In this document: positions 1-5,161 of the stretch, one piece after another
Layout: each line of letters opens with the position of its first letter
How positions within the stretch are numbered: the stretch's first letter is position 1
Source of the DNA: an uncultured Selenomonadales bacterium
GTDB taxonomy: Bacteria; Bacillota; Negativicutes; Selenomonadales; Selenomonadaceae
Direction of reading: 5' to 3'
Length of the DNA stretch: 11,752 bases
Assembly (NCBI GenBank): GCA_937915725.1
Contig: CALGGV010000255.1
Span: 1 to 11,752 of the forward strand
Translations under genes and position numbers: made by a program
The notes under the pieces: model-generated
Told to the model about the DNA's origin: nothing
Seen by the model: only the letters and a program-made list of their open reading frames with translations
Databases searched by the model: none

Positions 1-1297
1 GCCACATTGTCAAAAGTTTTGTCATTGGAGCTATTGCTTGACGTGATAACATTTGGAAGGCGATTAATTGTCCGAGTGTAAAATAACCGTCCATAACCAT
101 ATGCCCGCCGTACCACAAAATAGCCATTGAAATACAAACTTGCACCATTCCGCTAAAAGCATTGATTGTCAGATTGAATTTAACATTTTCAAAAGTTGTA
201 CGAACATAACGCGCCAAAAGATTTTCCCAGCGATTTACAAATTGCGGCTCAATCGCAAGAGCTTTTATAGTTTCAATATTGGTAATTGATTCAACCATAA
301 AAGCGTTATTCATTGCGCCGGTACGCCATACAGCCTCAATTTTTCTTTTAATAATTGGAACTGCCCAAATATTTTGTACAAGGTAAAGCGGAACTACGCA
401 AAGTGCAATTAATGTTAGCGGCACTGAATACCAAAACATAAACGCAATAAAAACCACTGAGAAGAATACGTCTAAAACTGTCATTAAGCCGGAGCCCGTC
501 AAAAATTGTCGAATTTGAGTTAAAGCTCCAACACGCATTAAAGTATCACCGACGCGGCGTCTTTCATAATACGGCAGGGGTAAAGCGATTAAGTGTCGAA
601 ATAACCTTGTGCCCAAAATTGCGTCAAGTTTGTTTGTCGTGTGATTGAGTACGTACTGTTTGATTAAAGTCAACAGCGATTGCATAAAGAAAAATAAAAC
701 CATCGCTGTACCAATAACAGTTAAAGTAGAATAGCCGGCGTTACCAATAACTTTATCGATAATAACCTGCGTGATTAGCGGGAAACCAATTCCCATAAGT
801 TGCAGAAAAAATGACGCTACCAGAACTTCGCTAAGCGGTTTTTTGTAGCGTTTCATAACTTTCAAAAACCAGTCAACGTTGAATCGCTTTTTAAAGTAAG
901 TCCAACTTAACGCCGCTGAAAAAATTAAAAGTTCATTCGACCAACTTTCCAAAAATTCTTTCATTGGCATTGCGACGGGTTTATTTTGTCGCGGGTCAAT
1001 TATCAACAAGACTTCATCATTTGCGCTGCCTATCGCTATGTACGCGCCGTCATTCATTTTGGCAACTGCCGGATATTCTATTTCGCGCAGTTCATCAGCA
1101 GTAGGGCGAATCATTGTACTTCGGACGTTATATTTTTTCGCTAACTTTTGAAGTCTTTCCCAATCAAGTTTATCGTCAGTATCGGGATTTTCATTGTAAA
1201 TTTTTTCCAAATCCTTAACGCCAAAATGTTGCAGGACTTTTAATACAGAAATAACGCCTGTTCTATTCGCCGCCGAGGAGGATTGATTTTCTGGCAT
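1..1297 (-). CDS. HlyB-type type I secretion ABC exporter, N-terminal part (partial, runs off left edge)
   Basis: Inner-membrane ABC exporter of a type I secretion system, expected to work with a membrane-fusion protein and an outer-membrane channel to export unfolded proteins. About 432 residues are present, read from ATG at 1297. Residues 1 to about 140 form a C39-peptidase-like domain; it has no cysteine, and TGVISVLKVLQHFG stands where true peptidases carry their catalytic Cys, so it is probably a non-cleaving substrate-docking domain as in HlyB. The rest is the ABC transmembrane domain, with HlyB-like stretches such as YYERRRVGDTLMRVG, QIRQFLTGSG and FTLGQLIAFQML. The nucleotide-binding domain lies outside the window. 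The nearest SD-like sequence, AGGGAG, is about 14 bases before the ATG, which is long; the frame stays open upstream to a GTG at 1501 but that stretch crosses a terminator, so ATG 1297 is preferred. Family call sure; substrate unknown. Confidence 0.9.
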   Translation of the reverse strand, partial: MPENQSSSAANRTGVISVLKVLQHFGVKDLEKIYNENPDTDDKLDWERLQKLAKKYNVRSTMIRPTADELREIEYPAVAKMNDGAYIAIGSANDEVLLIIDPRQNKPVAMPMKEFLESWSNELLIFSAALSWTYFKKRFNVDWFLKVMKRYKKPLSEVLVASFFLQLMGIGFPLITQVIIDKVIGNAGYSTLTVIGTAMVLFFFMQSLLTLIKQYVLNHTTNKLDAILGTRLFRHLIALPLPYYERRRVGDTLMRVGALTQIRQFLTGSGLMTVLDVFFSVVFIAFMFWYSVPLTLIALCVVPLYLVQNIWAVPIIKRKIEAVWRTGAMNNAFMVESITNIETIKALAIEPQFVNRWENLLARYVRTTFENVKFNLTINAFSGMVQVCISMAILWYGGHMVMDGYFTLGQLIAFQMLSRQAIAPMTKLLTMW

Positions 1298-1322
1298 ATT
1301 GCTATATGATACTCCCTTCTTT

Positions 1323-1384
1323 GAGTCTTTCCAATTAAATTTATCGTCAATATTCGGATTTTCTTTATAGAATTTTTCCGAATT
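1323..1384 (-). repeat. Diverged partial copy of exporter N-terminal coding sequence
   Basis: This 62-base stretch upstream of the exporter start resembles 1151-1212 inside the gene over its whole length, with many substitutions and one single-base gap. Read on the minus strand it gives EKFYKENPNIDDKFNW, matching EKIYNENPDTDDKLDW of the exporter (residues about 29-44). It is in frame with the exporter but lacks a start codon. It looks like the remnant of a local duplication rather than a used gene segment. The short motif ACTCCCT (AGGGAGT on the minus strand) occurs at 1311, 1400 and 1503 around it. Confidence 0.75.
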
Positions 1385-1394
1385 AAAAAATATA

Positions 1395-1424
1395 TTTATA
1401 CTCCCTTCGTTTTGGCAATGTAAA
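1395..1424 (-). promoter_or_regulatory. Possible promoter for the type I exporter gene
   Basis: Read on the minus strand there is TTTACA (1424-1419), an 18-base spacer and TATAAA (1400-1395). It sits immediately downstream of the rpsU terminator and about 95 bases upstream of the exporter ATG, where an independent promoter would be needed. The -35 box overlaps the terminator T-tract, so this is only a moderate call. Confidence 0.4.
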
Positions 1425-1462
1425 AAACCGCCGTCAATCCAAAAGGAAGACAGCGGCTTTTT
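1422..1462 (-). terminator. Bidirectional rho-independent terminator downstream of rpsU
   Basis: Arms ACCGCCGTC (1427-1435) and GACAGCGGC (1449-1457) pair with two G-T wobbles around a 13-base loop. An A6 run precedes the stem and a T5 run follows, so both strands present a stem plus T-tract. On the minus strand it would end rpsU transcription before the exporter gene. Confidence 0.7.
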
Positions 1463-1502
1463 GTAGAGAAAGGGGCAAAGGAAATAGAAATAAAAAAACA
1501 CT

Positions 1503-1537
1503 ACTCCCTAATCCTTAGCCTTTAGTCCTTAGTCCTT
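1503..1537. repeat. Five tandem degenerate heptamers after rpsU
   Basis: ACTCCCT, AATCCTT, AGCCTTT, AGTCCTT and AGTCCTT follow one another without gaps, ending one base from the rpsU stop codon. On the minus strand the unit reads AAGGACT. Function unknown; it could be a simple slippage product. The register is exact and the last two units are identical. Confidence 0.7.
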
Positions 1538-1538
1538 A

Positions 1539-1718
1539 TCAACGATATTTGCGCTTACGTGCCGCTTCAGATTTTTTCTTCCGGCGGACACTGGGTTTTT
1601 CGTAATGTTCACGTTTACGAACTTCAGCGAGCGTCCCTGCGCGTTGGCAGGTGCGTTTGAAACGACGGAGAGCACTGTCTATGGATTCATTTTTCCCAAC
1701 TTTGACTTCGTTAGCCAC
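1539..1718 (-). CDS. rpsU: 30S ribosomal protein S21
   Basis: Small basic protein of the 30S subunit, involved in translation initiation. The 59-residue product has the family hallmarks: VGKNESIDSALRRFKR near the N-terminus, then REHYEKPSVRRKKKS and a basic end RKRKYR; length is normal. The start is GTG at 1718, chosen because the product then begins MANEVKVGKNES and a strong purine-rich site (GGAGGGAGGG) lies about 8 bases upstream; no ATG fits. It has its own promoter and is followed by a heptamer run and a terminator, so it is probably monocistronic. Confidence 0.97.
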   Translation of the reverse strand: MANEVKVGKNESIDSALRRFKRTCQRAGTLAEVRKREHYEKPSVRRKKKSEAARKRKYR

Positions 1719-1765
1719 GATTATCTACCCTCCCTCCGAAACAGTCTAAAGTTCATCGCCCGTGT

Positions 1766-1794
1766 ATTTTACCACTCAAATTAATTATCGTCAA
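1766..1794 (-). promoter_or_regulatory. rpsU promoter (sigma-70/sigma-A type)
   Basis: On the minus strand TTGACG (1794-1789), a 17-base spacer and TAAAAT (1771-1766). Each box differs from consensus by one base and spacing is ideal. Transcription would start near 1759, leaving a leader of about 40 bases before the GTG start. Confidence 0.75.
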
Positions 1795-1842
1795 TGTAAT
1801 TAAATTTTTTTAACGGATTTTTTGAAAGGCGAATATAAATAT

Positions 1843-1871
1843 TTGACAAAATAAAAATCTGTCGTTATAAT
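1843..1871 (+). promoter_or_regulatory. Perfect consensus promoter of the tRNA-Arg gene
   Basis: TTGACA (1843-1848), exactly 17 bases, then TATAAT (1866-1871). This is a full sigma-70/sigma-A consensus and lies 16 bases before the tRNA 5' end, as expected for a strongly expressed stable RNA with a short leader. No gene lies between it and the tRNA. Confidence 0.93.
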
Positions 1872-1887
1872 AAAAAAGCTTTTAAAA

Positions 1888-1964
<77 letters not shown>

Positions 1965-1978
1965 ACATTTGAAATTTT

Positions 1979-2007
1979 CAAGTCTCGCAGTTTTGCGGGG
2001 CTTTTTT
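1979..2007 (+). terminator. Rho-independent terminator of tRNA-Arg
   Basis: AGTCTCGC (1981-1988) pairs with GCGGGGCT (1994-2001), allowing G-T pairs, across a short AGTTT loop, followed by T6 (2002-2007). It lies 17 bases after the tRNA CCA end. Confidence 0.85.
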
Positions 2008-2050
2008 AGGTTTTAGAAAAAATTTATCTGATACGGTTTTTATTTTCTAA

Positions 2051-2092
2051 AAAAAAATCGCCGCAAAAATACGGTAGCCTTTGATTTTTTTT
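2051..2092 (+). terminator. Terminator-like or leader hairpin in repeat copy 1
   Basis: An A-run ending ATC (2051-2059) can pair with GATTTTTTTT (2083-2092) outside an inner stem GCCG (2060-2063) / CGGT (2072-2075), leaving a 7-base one-sided bulge. In the second copy the inner arm is CGGC, so the C-to-T change keeps pairing as G-U. Terminator, attenuator or mere AT-rich symmetry are all possible. Confidence 0.4.
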
Positions 2093-2190
2093 AAAAATTT
2101 TGTCAAGGTCTATCTACTCAATCAAGTTTTGAACAATTTTAAAATTTTAGGAGTTAGAAAAATTTATCTGATACGGTTTTTATTTTCTAA

Positions 2191-2229
2191 AAAAAATCGC
2201 CGCAAAAATACGGCAGTCTTTGATTTTTT
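2191..2229 (+). terminator. Terminator-like or leader hairpin in repeat copy 2
   Basis: AAAAAATC (2191-2198) pairs with GATTTTTT (2222-2229), with an inner stem GCCG (2199-2202) / CGGC (2211-2214) and a 7-base bulge. It lies about 70 bases upstream of the DUF169 start, so it could attenuate read-through from upstream or sit in that gene's leader. Confidence 0.4.
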
Positions 2230-2300
2230 CCAAAAATTTTGTCAAAGTCTATCCACTCAATCAACTTTTGAACAATTTTAAAATTTTAGGAGTTAGTTTT

Positions 2301-3023
2301 ATGGAAAGCAAAATTAAAAATCTGTTGAAAATGAAAAATAATATTGTGGCAGTTTTACTATCTGAAGAATTGCCGGAAAAAGCCTTACAGTTTCAAAAAG
2401 GAAAATGGGGTTGCGTTGCCGCAATGTTAGCCGCCGCCGCTAATGGTAAAACTGTAGCTTTTTCTAAAGAAACTACTGCTTGCATTGGCGGGCGCGCAGG
2501 GCTCGGATTTGAAAAATATCCGCTCGGTTGGATTGAATATTTTTTGTCTTGCGGCAATGAAAATACTGAACGTTGTGAACGCTACAAAAAGACGCCGGAA
2601 TTTGCGCGGGATTTTATTGAAAATATTTCCAACAAGCTAATTGAAAAATTGCCTCCACGTAAAAAATATTTGCTATTAAAACCACTTGAAATTTTGGCAG
2701 AAAATGAAACGCCGGAAGTTATAATTTTTTTAGTGAATGCAGATCAACTTTCCGGATTAGTGACGCTTGCAAATTACAATTCGCCGCAAAATGACACCGT
2801 AAAAATTTTATTTGGCGCGGGTTGTGCTCAAACGGTACTTTATCCTTTGACTGATAAAAATTTTTGTTACGTAGGATTAACCGACCCTTCAGCAAGAAAA
2901 TTTCTTGACAAAAATTTATTGAGTTTTGCCGCGCCGTACGAAAAATTTTTAGAAATGGAAAATTTTGCAGAAGAAAGTTTTTTTACGGCGGGCGATTGGG
3001 CGAAAATTGTCAGCCGAATTTGA
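2301..3023 (+). CDS. DUF169-family protein of unknown function
   Basis: 240 residues, cytosolic, with no signal peptide or membrane segment. The pattern fits the DUF169 family: a KGKWGCVAAMLAAAANGKT segment near residue 50, then TACIGGRAGLGF, and a later FGAGCAQ block. The conserved Cys and Gly-rich positions suggest a metal, heme or cofactor site, but the family's function is not established. The start is ATG 2301 with AGGAG at 2288-2292 (8-base spacer); an in-frame TTG at 2220 would add 27 residues encoded in the duplicated leader and is rejected. A separate promoter precedes the next gene, so cotranscription with it is not required. Confidence 0.8.
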   Translation: MESKIKNLLKMKNNIVAVLLSEELPEKALQFQKGKWGCVAAMLAAAANGKTVAFSKETTACIGGRAGLGFEKYPLGWIEYFLSCGNENTERCERYKKTPEFARDFIENISNKLIEKLPPRKKYLLLKPLEILAENETPEVIIFLVNADQLSGLVTLANYNSPQNDTVKILFGAGCAQTVLYPLTDKNFCYVGLTDPSARKFLDKNLLSFAAPYEKFLEMENFAEESFFTAGDWAKIVSRI

Positions 3024-3026
3024 AAC

Positions 3027-3055
3027 TTGATATTGACTTGAAAAAAATTTATAAT
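3027..3055 (+). promoter_or_regulatory. Promoter of the secretin gene
   Basis: TTGATA (3027-3032), 17-base spacer, TATAAT (3050-3055). The -10 is perfect and the -35 has one mismatch. It starts 3 bases after the DUF169 stop codon and would give a leader of about 26 bases carrying the GGAGG site. Confidence 0.8.
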
Positions 3056-3087
3056 CCTTCCAAAAAATTTTGAACGGAGGAATTGCT

Positions 3088-4524
3088 ATGAAAAAATTGC
3101 TGTCGGCAACTGCGGCAGCTTTTTTTATTGCGGCAAATGTTCAAGCCGCGCCTATGACTTTGAATGTTCACAATTCAGATTTACGTTCAACGATTATGTT
3201 GGTTGCTCGCGCAGGCGGAATTAATATTTCTGTTGATGATTCTGTTGACGGCAAAATTTCAATGTCAATCTTCGATACTGAACCGGAAAAAATTCTTGAC
3301 ATTATCGCAAAAACTAAAAATTTAAATCTGATGAAAGACGGCTCCACTTATATTTTAACTACAAAATTAAAAGGCGGCGCGTTAATGCAAAGTTACGTTT
3401 TGCCCATAAAATTTGGCGACGCCGAAAATTTACGAAAGGCAGTTGTAATGTCATTGGATCCTGAAGTTGAAAAAATTCCCGACCATATGACGCGCACCAG
3501 AAATAACGACGGCTCCTATACTTACCGCTACAGTTACCGTGAAAATGATTCTGATTTTAATCATTCAAACACTACGCAAAGAATTAACCGCGAAGAAAGA
3601 GTTTCAATTAATCCCGATGTCAACGCGCTGATTTTGTTTGGAACAGAATCAGAATATGAACGCGCAAAAAATCTGTTGGCAGAATTAGACGTTGAACTTA
3701 AACAAGTTTCAGTTGAGGCGCGGATTTTGGCTATTGATAAAAACGCAAGTAAAAATTTGGGCGTTGAATGGTTTTGGTCAACCTTGCCACAATATCCTCA
3801 AGAAGATATTGAAACTTACCAAAATTCGGCGGGCGTTTATCGTGAAAGAATTACCCGCGAAAGAAATGCAAATGATTCTACCGGCTACGGGATAATTCAA
3901 TTTGGGCGCGGTCCTGAAGGCATTCCATTTGAAATGTATTACGGCGCAAGAATTAACGCGCTTGTTACAAACGGCAAGGCAAAAATTTTATCCCGCCCAA
4001 ATGTTACGACGATTCAAGGACACGAGGCAATTATTAATGTTGGAAGTTCCGTACCAATTCCGCGTGAATCTGTGACAAATTCTACAACTACAACTTCATT
4101 TGAATATCGAGACGCGGGAATTATTTTAAAATACACGCCGCGAATTAATGTTGACGGCACAATTACTGCCACGATTCATACTGAAGTTAGTACGCCGCAA
4201 TACGTCGAAGATTTAAAAGCTTACAGGTTTAACACGCGCTCGGCTGATACGATTGTTACAGTTCGTGATGGTGAACCTATGGTAATTGGCGGCTTAATTG
4301 GCGCGGAAGATGCTAAAAGCGTACGAAAAATTCCTTTTTTGGGAGACTTGCCAATTTTGGGCGCACTTTTTAAAAGTCACAAAAAAGATAAATCTGAATC
4401 AGAATTGCTGATTTTTTTAACGGCGCACGTAATTAACGGCGCGGGCGTAGGCGTTCCAAAAAATGTAAAATATTCTGTACCGGCGGGAAATTTGCCGCAC
4501 GAAATTTTAGCTAATGAAAAATAA
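3088..4524 (+). CDS. Secretin (GspD/PilQ superfamily outer-membrane channel)
   Basis: Predicted ring-forming outer-membrane channel subunit for a type II secretion or type IV pilus system. The 478-residue precursor has a clear signal peptide (residues 1-20, cleavage after NVQA). A short STN-type domain follows (about 25-90), then a Secretin_N-like region containing a polar insert rich in Arg, Asn, Ser and Tyr (about 132-172). VSVEARI (207-213) leads into the secretin core, with ILSRPNVTT (300-308), VGSSVPI and the signature KIPFLGDLPILGALF (414-428). It is short for a GspD or PilQ: one N-domain set, no AMIN domain and no long C-terminal pilotin-binding tail. Start ATG 3088 is supported by GGAGG at 3076-3080; a TTG at 3070 lies before that site and is rejected. 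No other pilus or secretion gene is adjacent, so the system it serves cannot be named. Confidence 0.93.
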   Translation: MKKLLSATAAAFFIAANVQAAPMTLNVHNSDLRSTIMLVARAGGINISVDDSVDGKISMSIFDTEPEKILDIIAKTKNLNLMKDGSTYILTTKLKGGALMQSYVLPIKFGDAENLRKAVVMSLDPEVEKIPDHMTRTRNNDGSYTYRYSYRENDSDFNHSNTTQRINREERVSINPDVNALILFGTESEYERAKNLLAELDVELKQVSVEARILAIDKNASKNLGVEWFWSTLPQYPQEDIETYQNSAGVYRERITRERNANDSTGYGIIQFGRGPEGIPFEMYYGARINALVTNGKAKILSRPNVTTIQGHEAIINVGSSVPIPRESVTNSTTTTSFEYRDAGIILKYTPRINVDGTITATIHTEVSTPQYVEDLKAYRFNTRSADTIVTVRDGEPMVIGGLIGAEDAKSVRKIPFLGDLPILGALFKSHKKDKSESELLIFLTAHVINGAGVGVPKNVKYSVPAGNLPHEILANEK

Positions 4525-4526
4525 TT

Positions 4527-5150
4527 TTAAATTTCTCCCAGCTGAAGTTTAATTTTGCTATCAAGTTTTTCAAGTTCGCCGGATTTTATATTTTCCCAAA
4601 TTTCAGCGGTTAAAATTTTTTGCCAAAATTGTATTCTCAATTCGTGCGTAGGAATTTTTTTTATGACTGCCTGTCGATATTTTGAAATAATTTCAACAGC
4701 CGCGCCAAATTTTTCATTAAATTCCTGCTCCAACATTTTCCGAACAAATTTTGAAAATGCGGGCGAACTTCCGCCGGTTGAAATTGCAAGTAAAAAATCG
4801 CCGCGCCTAATCCTTGACGGCACAATAAAATCACTGGAAATATCATCAACAATATTTACCAAAAAATGTTTTGCGCGCCCGTCGCTTGCAATTTGCGCGT
4901 TCAATTCAGAATTATTCGTGGCGGCAATTAAAATTACTCCTTCAGAAATTTTTTCGGCAGAATAATTTTCACGTACAATTTTAATTTTGTCAGAAAGATT
5001 TTCAATTTGCGGACAGATTTTTGGGGCGATAACTTCAATCTGTGCGCCCGCCTCCAAAAGTCCAATAATTTTATCATAAGCAATTTTTCCGCCGCCAACT
5101 ACGACGCATTTTTTATTTTGAACGTTAATATTTACGGGATAAAATTTCAT
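4527..5150 (-). CDS. Precorrin-2 dehydrogenase / sirohydrochlorin ferrochelatase (CysG N-terminal / Met8 type)
   Basis: NAD-dependent oxidation of precorrin-2 to sirohydrochlorin, often with Fe2+ insertion to make siroheme. The 207-residue protein has a Rossmann motif VVVGGGKIA (16-24), the VNIVDD block (98-103) where Asp102 matches the catalytic Asp of CysG and Met8, DFIVPSRIRRGD (107-118) and STGGSSPAFSK (124-134). It lacks the uroporphyrinogen methyltransferase half of full CysG. Start ATG 5150 is chosen because AGGAGTT lies 8 bases upstream; the longer frame from 5177 starts before that site. It begins 11 bases after the stop of the condensation/cNMP gene, with its ribosome binding site touching that gene's end, so the two form an operon. 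Its stop is 2 bases from the convergent secretin stop. Confidence 0.93.
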   Translation of the reverse strand: MKFYPVNINVQNKKCVVVGGGKIAYDKIIGLLEAGAQIEVIAPKICPQIENLSDKIKIVRENYSAEKISEGVILIAATNNSELNAQIASDGRAKHFLVNIVDDISSDFIVPSRIRRGDFLLAISTGGSSPAFSKFVRKMLEQEFNEKFGAAVEIISKYRQAVIKKIPTHELRIQFWQKILTAEIWENIKSGELEKLDSKIKLQLGEI

Positions 5151-5161
5151 TTGAATAACTC

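Larger units (their letters stand above)
2013..2296 (+). repeat. Two tandem copies of a ~140-bp unit upstream of the DUF169 gene
   Basis: Copy 1 is about 2013-2153 and copy 2 about 2154-2292, with the first bases (TTAG) of a third. The period is 139-140. The copies differ by roughly eight substitutions and two A-run length changes. Each copy begins with ATTTATCTGATACGG, contains an A-tract/GCCG-loop-CGG/T-tract element and ends with AGGAG, which in copy 2 is the ribosome binding site of the DUF169 gene. No supported gene lies between 1965 and 2300, and I could not find a convincing promoter inside it. Confidence 0.9.

Noticed and set aside
1298..1501. In-frame extension of the exporter to a GTG at 1501
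   Set aside because: It would read through the rpsU terminator hairpin, has low-complexity Phe/Tyr-rich sequence and would place the C39-like domain far from the N-terminus. Kept only as an alternative in the findings.
2081..2281. A 66-codon frame starting with TTG in the repeat region, and a parallel frame from 2220
   Set aside because: Both arise from the same duplicated AT-rich leader, start with TTG without a ribosome binding site and resemble no protein. The frame from 2220 is only the in-frame upstream extension of the DUF169 gene, whose ATG at 2301 has AGGAG at the right distance.
4555..4965. Plus-strand frame opposite the siroheme gene, and other long frames opposite or inside the main genes
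   Set aside because: They are shadows of the confirmed genes, lack ribosome binding sites and show no protein-family features.
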